From Lepraria neglecta (lineage: Eukaryota; Ascomycota; Lecanoromycetes; Lecanorales; Stereocaulaceae), in contig CM065649.1 of assembly GCA_033220425.1 (NCBI GenBank), forward strand, positions 372,001 to 436,000: a DNA stretch of 64,000 nucleotides. Reading direction: 5' to 3'. Of this stretch, positions 46,269-57,319 are shown piece by piece (the stretch's first letter is position 1; the number at the start of each line of letters is the position of its first letter). The position numbers and the translations under genes are program-made. The notes beneath the pieces are model-generated. The model searched no databases. It worked only from the letters and a program-made list of their open reading frames with translations, and was not told the origin of the DNA.

Positions 46269-47230
46269 TGTTTAATTACGCTGCGCTGGAGGGTTTTTTC
46301 GGATCTGAGCAAGGTTGGGGATCATCTATCCGTTTTGTAAGGTTCTAGAGTAGATATGAAAATATTGTTTGGAAGTGCAATAAGTAAAACTCGATTAGCA
46401 TTTTACTGCTTTCATTCATACGCGCATGCTCTTTGAGTTTCTTGAAGCGTGAGATTTATCATCAAAAACATGGCTCTCTGATTGAGAGACAAAGCCATAC
46501 GATTTCTTCACTCAAAGGAAGATATTTCAGGGACAAAGCCGCATATTGGTGGTCCTCAGCGGTGCCTGCATTTTACTGCGGAGCTGCAATCAAGAATGTA
46601 TGGGAAAATAGTAAGTGACTTGTCAATTGTGCTTTTGGTGCGCAGTCTGAGGGAACGCATCAGGGAAATGGACTGCTGAGGACATTGGCGCGAGATATGG
46701 GCTAAGGAAGGAGTTCTAGTGCAAGGCTGTCTTAGTGAGGTTCTGTAGCAGAGAAATCAGGTAACCTAGGATTCCGTGAGGATGATGCTGCGGGCACGCC
46801 TCTGTTCATTGTCAGGCTATCGGCCGAGGTGGCTTGCGCCGAGACCGCCAAAAGCGCAAGTCGTCCCGAGTCTTGAACATTCGTCCAATTACAATGTTTA
46901 CATCCCCTCCATCATTATGACTCTCGAGCCGACGGACTAATGCTCTGCAGGTAATTCTATGATTAGCTCTGCAGCATGTTCGCTACTAAGCCATCGGAAC
47001 TATCTCGATCGCTATCCCCGCATAGGGTTGCATTTCAGCCGCATGGCTTGGTGGTGACTCTTTCCTCTGATTACGAATCCCACCTGCTTATAAATTTGCA
47101 ACGTGCGGCTTGAGCCTCTTGGCTCTGAGCCTCACCACTTCACCTAGTCCTCAGGCCTCAGTCAAAGACTCTTTTGTCGCATCGAGCCTGCTGTTGCCAA
47201 CGGCGCAGTGATGCAGGACAGCGTTACCAA
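46269..47230. other. Gap with no supported gene
   Basis: Short frames only. The 3' part is the probable promoter of the cation exchanger gene. Confidence 0.35.
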
Positions 47231-48762
47231 ATGAGTATGTCGACAGCTGCATTACAAGCTTTGACATTGTGTCCGAGTATTCACTGATGCCATCTGATAG
47301 ACAGGTTCTACCCGCCCGCAACTTGGAAGGATGAGGAAGACCCCAGCCGTCACTACTATCTTGAGGGCGCGCTTCCACTCGAGCAAATTCGCGTTTTTAG
47401 TTGGAGTTGGCTTCAGAAGAAAAGGCAAGATTATACCGTGCGAACCGATCTGAACGCAACCTTATTCGCCTCGTGGCGAATCATCCTGCTATTACCTGCC
47501 ATACCGACGGGGTTTGCAGTCAAATACACAAACCAGAGCCCCGTTGCAACTTTTGCCGTCAACTTCGTCGCTATCATTCCGATCGGCTCGATCCTTGATG
47601 TGGTCACAGAAGAATTGGTCATCCGAAGAGGGGCGGATGAAGGATTGGTACTTATCGTTACATTTGGGTATAGCAGTCCGACGCTCTCCCAAAGCATCGC
47701 TAACTGCTAGCAAATAGGAATGCCATCCAGCTGGTCATCACAGTCATCGCCCTCGTCAAAGGTCAACCAAGTATTGTGCAGACCTCTCTGGTCGGTGCAG
47801 TCATCTCGAACACAGTGCTCATGGTTGGCCTAGGCTTCTTCCTCGGAGGACTGAAGCATCAGGTACAAAATTTCAACCGCATGACCACCGGGAGCACGTT
47901 CAATGAGCTTGTCCTCAGTATTGTAGCACTTCTGATACCTACGGCTATGGCCCACTTCCAATATATAGATCCTCCAACGATCGCCAAATTTTCGCGAGCA
48001 GAGTCCATCCTCTTGCTGTTGTCTTATATCTGTTACCTCGTGTATTGTCACAAGACCCATAAGAAGATTATCCACAAATTAAATCGAATTGAAGAAGGGC
48101 GAACCAGGGAAGCGCAACTCGGACATGGAGATGCATGGAGAGGTATCGCCACCATAGGGGCCACCATGGCAGCATCCGCCGGGGGTACTATCAACCGAAC
48201 GGCAGCCATGAGACAGATTCAACATATACCACTTCCCAAGATTTCCTCAAGGGCATTAGTCATAACTCTCATTCTCGATACAGTTCTCCTAGGATTCTGT
48301 ACTACATTCGCTGTCGACAGCATCGACGGACTCACACAAAAGACCGTTCTGACACGAAATTTCATCGGCCTGATCCTCCTACCTATCCTCAGCTGCAACC
48401 TTCACGCCATCAGACTTGCTATCAAAAACAAAATGACAGACAGCTTTGCAATCAACGTTGGCAGTAGCATCCAGCTGCTTTTGTGCATATTACCACTCGC
48501 AGTGATCATCGATTGGATTCGAAACGATTCGTTAATGACTTTGGTCTTCGATCATTTCCAAGTAGTGAGCCTTATTGTTTCGACCATGATCCTGAAATAC
48601 ATAACGGACGATGGGAAGTCGAACTGGTGAGGCTCCGTCGAGAAAGTTTTGGGAGTACATTGTTAACATATCCCAAGGCTAGAGGGATTGGTTTTGATTG
48701 CATTGTACGCTATCATTGCTCTCAACGCCTGGTTTGCTCCAGAACCTGTCCTGCCTCCCTGA
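47231..48762 (+). CDS. CAX-family cation/H+ exchanger lacking the usual acidic metal ligands
   Basis: Exons 47231-47234 (a tentative 4-nt first exon, ATGA), 47301-47667, 47718-48626 and 48678-48762 give 454 residues. The architecture is that of vacuolar Ca2+/H+ antiporters (Vcx1 type): about eleven hydrophobic helices, AIIPIGSILDVVTEEL, IALVKGQPSIVQTSLVGAVISN, then the second half with NVGSSIQLLLCILPL and LEGLVLIALYAIIALNAWF. In working members the two c-motifs contain essential glutamates (GNAVE and GNAAEH). Here the first reads GNAIQ, Glu to Gln. The second is replaced by LSCNLHAI and is about three residues shorter. Splice sites and frame are otherwise clean, so it looks like an expressed but divergent, perhaps non-exchanging, paralogue. 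Confidence 0.8.
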
Positions 48763-49187
48763 TCAATCTCGGTACATCATGTTACTTGAGGTATGGTCAA
48801 AGCAGCCAAGGACCTTGTCATTTCTATTGATCCAATGGCCTCGCGGCTTCTGCCAAGCGAGGCCCATCTTTCCGGTGTTCGGAGGCGTGAGTAGAACCGC
48901 TGGTCCATTGAGGTCTGTGATTCCGATATGAAAGCTTGGACGTGACCGGGAGAGCACCAACTCAAAGTCAGATATAAATGAGAACTTGCAGGTAAGACCT
49001 CTTTGCGAGTCTATGTTTCTCTTCATTATTTAAATATTCTTGCCTGATCTATGCTCCCATATGACAGTACCTCTCACAAAAATTGAATGCTTCGAAATGA
49101 ACGCCTGTTAAACAATTACATTCCCGCAGGAACAAATCTCTCCACGCTCTACTCCTGAAGCCTCATCGTAACCAAAGGGAATGCAGC
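48763..49187. other. Short convergent gap
   Basis: 3' flanks of the exchanger and RTA1 genes; no other feature. Confidence 0.4.
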
Positions 49188-50160
49188 TCAACTGTATGCC
49201 AACGATGGCTGGCTCAGAGTATAAAGCTTCAAGCCTCCTCGCGACACTTTACCACCCCGAATCAAAGCATAAATCTCGCTTGGATGTACGATATTGAGTA
49301 GTATCATAAGGCCCAACATTAGGACACTGTCGAAGATGTAGAGAAACACTTCGTGCGATATGATATAGCCGGCGTTCCCCTGAGCATACTCTATGACCCT
49401 GAATACTGATCGAAGCATGATGAGAGCGCTGGCGTAGTAGAGTGCTTGGATGTGCTTCTTCCAGGGAACGTTGTGTGAAGCGGAGCGAGCGGTAGGTGCC
49501 TTGTTGATGCGCAAGTTGAAAACGAGAGCAACGATCACGAAGAAGCCGAAGAAGAGTATCTGAATGACTAGTCCCCCAATCACGATGTGCTGTCCATTGC
49601 GTACCGCAGTCACTGTCTTTCCAGCCATGATACTAGCACCTGAAGGAGCGTCAATGCACGTCATTCCGGGAGAGCAGGGAGCACTTACCCGAAGACTGCA
49701 TCAAAAAGCTCAGTACATCCCCAGCGACGAACGTTTTCGTGAGCCACTTCTTTCTGATGATCGAGTGGTGTTCTCCATCGACGAGCAGAATGATGCGACC
49801 GAGCTCCATGTATACCGTTGCGGCGAACAAAGCGGGTGCGACCAGCAGAAGCACAGCCTGTATAACAAACGGGCCAAGGGTCCAGTTCGGAGTTTGGGTG
49901 CTTGAAATTGCTCGGCCAATGTAGCCAAAGTACTCGACTATAGATCAAAGAAGGATCAGCTCTGTTTTTGTGTCTTGAAGAAGGAACATACAGAAGCCAC
50001 CAACGATTAAAGGAATGACAATCCAGGTTTTCGTTCGAATGAGTTGATATGTGTGTAGCAAAGTAGTAATAAGGAAGAAAATGGTAAAGAGGATAGCTGC
50101 TGCCAGAGAAGGGTCATAGCGATAGTATTTGAACCAATGATCATCATTTTGGCCTGACAT
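49188..50160 (-). CDS. RTA1-like seven-transmembrane protein
   Basis: Three exons (50160-49992, 49937-49689, 49639-49188) give 289 residues. Seven hydrophobic helices are visible. RTA1 signatures include EYFGYIGRA (across the first intron), QAVLLLVAPALFAATVYMELGRII, LVIQILFFGFFV, RSVFRVIEYAQG and LNIVHPSEI. RTA1/RSB1 proteins are fungal plasma-membrane proteins linked to resistance to aminocholesterol compounds and to export of sphingoid long-chain bases. The gene is divergent from a Zn2Cys6 regulator starting at 50885. It appears intact. Confidence 0.9.
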
Positions 50161-50884
50161 TTTGACCAAGGAGATACTGAAAGTGTGAGTCTAGCGATAA
50201 AGTGAAAGAAAGGGACAAGTATCGACTTGGCGACTTCAAATGAGTAGGATTCCGTGCAGATATTGGAAGGTTGAAAGTGAACGTGGATGTTAGAAATGGG
50301 GCCCTGTTAGAACTGATCGAAGCGCTTCTTATGCTATAATCTCATTGATGAGGAGGAAAGGCACCCTTTGATAACTTGGGGAAGCCTCGAGGCATCTCAA
50401 TGCAGATAAGCTTTCGACAACTCTTTACTCAAAGAGGCATAGTGTACGAGGTCTTGGCACCTCATAAACCTGGTACAAATAATTTACATTCCATTGAATA
50501 CTATAACAAGGAATCAGGCTGTTCGTTCCTCGTACGCCTAGCTCCATTGGGCCATTCTACCGATCAGGCGTCTCATGCAGCGGAGTTATCTCGAGCCGAT
50601 ATATTTTTAACACCCAGATACGCAGGATGAGCGATCCGAACCGCGCACCCCTTTATCGTACACCTTTCCAGGCTGACAAACAGCTTTAACACCTTGGTAC
50701 TCGCCGCTCGTTCAATGGTGTACTCTTCCCCTGATTAGTCCATATTCGGCGTGGCAGAGCCTTTACTCCAGAGTTACTGTGTCGTTGTAATAGCCAATCG
50801 GCGCTTTCAACCTTCTTCCCGGAATTCTGGCAGTGTTGACTGCAGCTTTCAATCTAGAAGATTTCAAACAACTGTGCTGATATA
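50161..50884. promoter_or_regulatory. Shared divergent promoter region of the RTA1 and Zn2Cys6 genes
   Basis: A 724-bp interval separates the two start codons, which face away from each other. No individual site is claimed. The arrangement suggests the regulator may control the neighbouring RTA1 gene. Confidence 0.4.
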
Positions 50885-52286
50885 ATGCCATCACGGCGCC
50901 TGCATCAAAAAACTCGACATGGCTGCACTCAATGTAAAGCTCGAAGGGTAAAGGTGGGTCACCCTGTATCCAAGTAGAATTTCAACGCATTCGGCACGGC
51001 CACATTTACTGTAGAATGTTCTGACCTTTCCGATATAGTGTGATGAGAATCGCCCCGCCTGCAGCCGATGTGTACGAAACGGCAGCCAATGCAGTTTTCT
51101 AGATGCGCAGCTGAAAGGCTCGCTACCCTCCCTTGAGTCCAGACCGATTGACACTCCAAATAACTTTGTCTCTGCCCAATCTGGAGAGCTGAGCTCTACG
51201 TCTCCAGAGCCAAAGCCTGTTTTATCGTTAACTAATTCGACCCAAAGCAGCTACTTGAATCCCTCACTCAGTGTGCAAGCTCCAATCAGATCACAGCTGA
51301 GCCTCCAAGACCTGGAACTCATGCATCACTATTCAACAGTCACATGCTTTTCCATCGTGCAGATACCATCAAAACAACGGATATGGCAGGTTGCGGTCCC
51401 GAAAGAAGCAGTGTCTCATGAATTCCTAATGCACGCCTTGCTTGCGCTAGCCGCAGTACACCTGATGTATACCTCTCCAAAGCAGCGCCATGTCTACGAA
51501 GAGGCTGCAACAAGGCATCGAAATCTAGCGCTCACCTCTTCAATACCTTTTCTCCACAACATAACACGAACAAATTGCCATGCGCTGTTCGCACTTTCGA
51601 GTGTGGTTTCAGTCTTGAATCTGGTATATCCATCGAGCACCGGATTGCAATCAGACCCATTGGAAAACATCCTAGATTTCTTTGTGGTCATCCGGGGCGT
51701 CAAAACTGTGCTCAAAAGCGCCTCGGAGTGGATCGTTAATGGAAGCTTGGCCCAACTCATAAGCTATAACTGGCACCCTACCATAGTTCCTCTGCGGGAG
51801 GACGTGAAGAACACCTTCGAACGCCTTGAAGAGAGAAATGAAGAGACTACAGAAAACCCTACTGTTTGCCAGATTTACAATTTAGCCATCCGAGATCTCA
51901 GGACAGCTTTTCAGACCTGCCAAGTCATCTCAGAAGAGCCAGGCTTGGTTCTCAGCTGGCCGGTCCTAGTCCTAGATACTTACATCGCAGCATTACGAAA
52001 GCGAGAGCCAATGGCATTAGCCATACTAGGTCACTATGCGGTCCTCCTCCACAGCGTCAATAGCCAGTGGTGGTTAGAGGGCCGAGGCAGTTTCCTTATC
52101 GAAACAATATGTCAGCAGCTCCCCCGGGACTGGCTGCCCTTCATCGCATGGCCCAGGGGCATCATTCAGAAGAGTTGGGACGGGATGGTAGACTTTGTGC
52201 CAGTTGGTGGCTCTTGGCGGCCGACCGACGACAGAAATCATACTGCTGAACAAAGAGGACTGGTTCCAGGGTTTACTGTTTCGTAA
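50885..52286 (+). CDS. Zn2Cys6 transcription factor, Upc2-like
   Basis: Two exons (50885-50953 and 51039-52286) give 438 residues. The intron splits the zinc cluster. Joined, it reads HGCTQCKARRVK-CDENRPACSRC, then C six residues later: six cysteines with the expected C6 spacing. Without the 23-residue first exon the protein would lack its DNA-binding domain. The C-terminal part (LELMHHYSTVTCFSI, VSHEFLMHALLALAAVHL, WPRGI) is the ligand/activation domain type seen in Upc2/Ecm22-like sterol regulators of filamentous fungi. It is nuclear, binding CGG-type sites. It is divergent to RTA1. The fold is intact; the regulon is unknown. Confidence 0.88.
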
Positions 52287-53934
52287 GAAGCCTGAGGAAA
52301 GAGGCGATGAGAGCCATTGGACCGCCTAGCAATAGCCTGACTTACGCTGTATCTCTCAGTATCACTTGTCAACAGTCTAGATTGCATGCATGTGGACCGC
52401 TCAAAAATCATATGGCAAAAAAGGAAGAAAAGTGGCATCCCGGTACCAAGAATCGAACTCGGAGCTGTACGGTACTATCAACCATTCGGAGGAGTGAGAG
52501 CGTACTATTTTACCCTTTACACCCTACCGAATGAGATGGCCATTGTCTACTTAATGCAGTATATGACCAGGAAAAAGTGGGAGCAATAAGTCACATCAGT
52601 CATGCCGTCACAGGGAAATTCGCACAACGCTGCACCTTAACTCCGGGAGCAGGAAGTCCATCATGATATCCACCGTATAGAGAATTCCTTGACGTTTTGG
52701 CTATTCACACTGGCGGCAGGTGTTGCTCCTGCCCAGCATGTCGCCATATTGCACCTTGAAAGCTAGGAACCTTCCCGGCGCTACGAGGACTAGCACACCT
52801 TGACAACGACTTTGACAGTCTCCTGAAGAGATGTGTTTGCAGAAGGTTTAAATTTTGTAAGACAGATAAGGAGAATATCATCGTTGTGATGAGAAGATGC
52901 ATGGCCAGACAGCTTGAGACCTTGCGCTAGATGGAGTTGGGGACTAGAACTATTGGAAGAATCCCACACAGATTTCCACAATACTTTCATATCAAATTTT
53001 CTATAGCCACTTCGTCACTTTCTTGAACAATGAATAGAGCCTGACGTTTTTGGGTATAGCATGGCAATCTTTTGGTGGAGATCACTTGGTGTTTCCAGAC
53101 GAGCTGTCAGGATCATTTAAAACTGCGGTCACTGGTTGCACAAAGTCCTTGGGCTCCGGAGTGATGACAGTGAAGAGTCGTCTGTGCTCTTTGTGTCACT
53201 CTTTTCCGTCCCAGTAATAATAGTCAGGTCCTCCACCTGGAAGCGGAGAGTTCTGCTTGAATCGGGTTGGACCAGCGGACTATTTGGTGCCACACAATAG
53301 CGGATCATTGCGAGGTAAGATGCATTCTGGAAAAGGTGCATACGTAAGACGTGTATTCCACTGTAGAAGATCTTTTCGATCATGCATAGAGTGTCAAGCT
53401 TTTCGGCCCCATCCGCTCGCCTTGTTTAAAATGTTTCTGTCCAACCAACGGCGCATGTGACGGAAATCCACAATCGCCAACTCCGCTGACCCTCGGTTGC
53501 ATGCACACCAAAATCTCACGACTAGCCTTAGGGAGTACCAAGCTCATAGGAAGTGCGTCTCGGATAGGCAGGGCGAAGCGCATCGGGACGCCTAGATTGA
53601 CGAAGACTTGGCATCTGACCACCCTGCGTTATCAAACATCTGGAATAGCTATCGGACATGGCGTATTCACATCTTCCAGAAATCATCAGGGATCCAGTCA
53701 GTGGCCTCCCCGACCCACCGTAGGAGGCGTAAAACACAGTTTGGGGTCCCCCTAGCCCAAGCTCTTAGCGTTACCGTTCAAGCAAAAGGCCCGCTATCAG
53801 AGCCCGCCACCCCGCTATGCGACCATAATCCATAAACCGGGGGGTAGGTCCTCTTGGAAATGCAACTTCACTTCCTCTCAGTCTGAATTTAGGTCAGACA
53901 TCAAATCTTCGGGATTCAGCAATACGCCGCCAAC
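52287..53934. other. Gap of 1.6 kb with a tRNA-like relic
   Basis: No protein gene is supported. At 52438-52531 on the minus strand there is a B-box (GTTCGATTC) in a good T-arm, next to a 7-bp acceptor stem and oligo-T downstream, but no anticodon stem (see findings). Confidence 0.4.
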
Positions 53935-55637
53935 ATGAAGTTTTTGGGAGGCGGATCAGAAAAGCATGTCGACGACTCGCCAGAGCGCAACGAAGTCGGC
54001 CTCGCCGACGAGCCTTTGGAGGGCCTCCAGAAGAGCCGCTGGGAGCGCAGTTGGCCTACGATTGCTTGCGGTGCTGGACTCTTCTCTGATGGCTACTTGA
54101 ACGGGTCAGCGCCTACTCAGACGCATGGAGAAGGTCATCCTCTAACATTCAACAATCTAGGGTCATTGGTCAGGTCAATACTATACTGTCGACGCTCTAC
54201 CCGATACAATACACCGAATCCTCAGCCCAGAAAAACGTCACTGCCATTGCCTTCGCTGGTACCGTTGTTGGAGAACTGTTTTTCGGATGGATGAGCGACC
54301 ACTACTCCCGAAAATGGGCTCTATTGACTTCGACTGTGATATTGTTCATCTTCGCCGCGCTCGGTGCTGGCTCTTACGGCGGCGGATCAGTCAATGGCAT
54401 ATTTCAGGCACTCGTCGCATACCGTTTCTTGCTCGGTATCGGTATCGGGTATGTACACAATTGACGGTTAATCATATTTCTTTCGCCTGACCCAATGGCA
54501 GTGGAGAATACCCAGCTGGCAGTGTCGCATGCGCCGAAAGTACCGGAGAACTCAAGGAAGGGCATAGAAACAGATGGTTCATCATGTTCACCAACGTTCA
54601 GATCGATATTGGATTCGTTGCCTCGACCTTCGTTCCCATGATCGTTGTCTTGGCGTGCACCGACTCCCATCTACGAGCAGCTTGGAGGATCTGTCTTGGA
54701 CTCGGTGTCATTCCACCTCTCAGTCTCGTCTACCTACGATTGAAGCTCAAAGAGCCGGAAGAGTTCAACCGCCAGACGATGAAGAATACCAGGACACCAT
54801 GGTGGCTGGTCATAAAGTGAGATGCAGAACCCCTTTGTGGTTTCAACTGGAAACACTAACATGGACAGGTTTTACTGGTTCCGTCTCACTATCGTCTCTT
54901 TGATTTGGTTCATCTACGACTTTTCAGCCTACTCCTTCAGTATCTACTCCTCAGCCTGGCTCACAATTATCCTGGGCGACAAAGCTCCTATCTGGAAGTC
55001 CTTCGGCTGGAATACCATCATCAATTTATTCTACCTACCAGGTGCGATTGGCGGTGCATTTCTCAGCGATATCATGGGCCCTCGCCTCGCTCTCGGTGTT
55101 TTCGTGTTCGCTCAGGGAATTGTAGGCTTCATCATGGCCGGCGCCTACTCCCATCTTGACACATCCGCCCATGTCGCCGGCTTTGTCGTCGTCTACGGTA
55201 TCTTCTTGTCTCTCGGCGAGGCTGGACCTGGTGACAACATCGGCCTGGTCGCCTCCAAGACCAGTGCAACAGCTATCCGAGGACAATACTACGCGATCGC
55301 CGCAGCCTTTGGAAAGATTGGCGCTTTCGTTGGCACCTATCTCTTCCCCATCATCCAAGCCAACGCCCCAGGCGGTAAGAAAAGCGTGCGGGGCGGCCAA
55401 GATCCATTCTTCGTCAGCAGTAGTCTTTGCATTTTTAGTGCATTCCTGGTACTCTTCTTCCTACCCAACATTGGCCAGGACACGATCACTACGGAGGATA
55501 TCAAGTTCAGAGAATATCTTGAGGCGAATGGTTGGGATACGAGGCAGATGGGGAGCAAGGAATACCAGATGCAGAGTAGTTCGAATGTAGATACAACGAT
55601 GGGTGTGGCGCCTGTAGAGCCAATGGAGAAGATCTGA
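53935..55637 (+). CDS. MFS permease of the GIT1 (glycerophosphodiester/phosphate) type
   Basis: Four exons (53935-54104, 54161-54448, 54502-54816, 54869-55637) give 513 residues. Intron phases all agree and restore SDGYLNGVIGQVNTIL, GIGIGGEYPAGS and LVIKFYWFRL. Family marks are GWMSDHYSRKWALL in the first loop, GEYPAGSVACAESTGEL after helix 4, and FYLPGAIGGAFLSD and GDNIGLVASKTSATAIRGQYY in the second half. GIT1-type proteins import glycerophosphoinositol or glycerophosphocholine with protons across the plasma membrane under phosphate limitation. Twelve helices are present. The substrate is inferred from family only. Confidence 0.88.
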
Positions 55638-56002
55638 GGTGCTTAGTGGGCGGATAATCTGTTGGAACGACTGATGGAGGTGCTTTTACTATTTCAACCA
55701 TGAGATATCCCTTTTGGCCTTTGTACCGGCTTCCTTTATGTACATAGGCACTCAATCACGTTATCGAAGTTGTGCGATTGCCGAGCTCCTATGATATGTG
55801 ACAAAACGTTTGAGCGGAGGTGACGTCCGTAAAGAGAACATTCACGTCTTCCTGACTAGTGCCGTTGTACGATGGTAACACGCACAATATCCGCACGACT
55901 AGAACCACCTGTGTACACATAAATTTTCCAAAAACCTCCCCCTTCTTCCTCCATCAATATCCATTCTCTCACTCCCTCAGAAGCCTCAGGACCACTGCCA
56001 AA
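55638..56002. other. Spacer between the permease and MTA phosphorylase genes
   Basis: 3' flank of the permease and leader of the next gene, CT-rich just before its ATG. Confidence 0.4.
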
Positions 56003-57151
56003 ATGGACAATCTCCCCACCATATACGCAGGCAAGCTCTCCATCCCACAGCTCCCAACATACACTGACAAAAACCCTAGACCCAGTCCCCATAGCCATAA
56101 TAGGCGGCACAGGCCTCTCCGCCCTCCCCCACCCACCATTCACGCCCCTCGCCCTCATTCCCCCAACACCCACCCCCTGGGGCCTCCCCTCCTCACCTAT
56201 AGCAATTCTATCCTACACACCCCCATCCACCGCAGCAAACTCCGCCAAACCAACTGTCGTAGCTTTCCTCGCCCGCCACGGCTTACACCACCAGTACGCA
56301 CCGCATGAGATACCTAACCGGGCCAATGTTGCGGCGTTGAAGAAATTGGGGGTGAAGAGCGTGGTGGGGTTTAGTGCTGTGGGAAGCTTGAGGGAGGAGG
56401 TGAAGCCGAGGGATTTTTGTGTTGCTGGGGGGGTTGTTGATTGGACTAAGGGTGTGAGTCTACGATATGGCAAACAGCAGTCTCTGAGAGTCTCCGCTGT
56501 GAGAAGCGGATACAAGGACTATATAGCTGACTGAGGAGGCGATATTAGGTTCGGCCATGGACATTCTTCGAAGGAGGAATGGTAGGCCATGTCAGCATCG
56601 CTGATCCATTCGATGGACAACTCTCGGATGCTATCTACAAAGCCATCAACAGGCCCGGCGTGCTCGAAGGAGAAAACCTCACAGTCCATAACGGCAATAC
56701 GGTAATCTGCATCGAAGGTCCGCAATTCTCCACACGCAATGAATCCCTTATGTACCGCTCCTTCGCCACGGAACCCCCGATCTCCTGCATCAACATGTCC
56801 GCAGTCCCCGAATGCAAACTCTTTCGCGAAGCCGAAATCGCCTATGCTTCGATCCTCATGTCGACGGACTACGATAGCTGGCATTCGACTAACGAAGGCG
56901 TAAGCGTCGAGATGGTCATGGGACATATGGTTGCTAATGGGGAGAATGCGAAGAGGGCTGTGGCTGCTGTGTTGGAGGAGTTGAGTAAGGATGAGGAGGG
57001 GGAGGTTGTGCAAGCGCAGAGGTGGTATAAGCAGAGTCGGGGTGGTGTCATGGGGTTGCATAAGAGGGATGGGAGGGGGGATGAGGCGGTTGAGAGGTTG
57101 AGGTGGTTGTTTGGGGAGGAGTGGTTGACGGAGGAAGCACCAAAAGCATGA
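56003..57151 (+). CDS. MEU1: S-methyl-5'-thioadenosine phosphorylase
   Basis: Three exons (56003-56030, 56080-56453, 56549-57151) give 334 residues. The first intron starts GCAAGC, a GC-AG intron; only this donor joins MDNLPTIYA to DPVPIAIIGGTG, the phosphate-binding glycine loop. The second intron restores DWTKGVRPWTFFEGGMVGHVSIADPFD. Other marks are FLARHGLHHQYAPHEIPNRAN, CIEGPQFSTRNES, INMSAVPE and MSTDYDSWH. The enzyme cleaves MTA with phosphate to adenine and methylthioribose-1-phosphate in methionine salvage. A Pro-rich insertion after the first strand and a long C-terminal tail make it slightly longer than average. It appears functional. Confidence 0.92.
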
Positions 57152-57319
57152 GTGATGAGAGGAAGCACGAATGACGAGAAGACGAAAAGTTTAGATGAGT
57201 GAGCTGGCAATGGACGATGGCTTTGAGAAGCTTGAGGCTTTGGCTCTTGCTCTAGCATATATCGATGATAGATGATAGGGTTTTGCTCCAGCATGCATCT
57301 GATAGATAAACGATAAACT

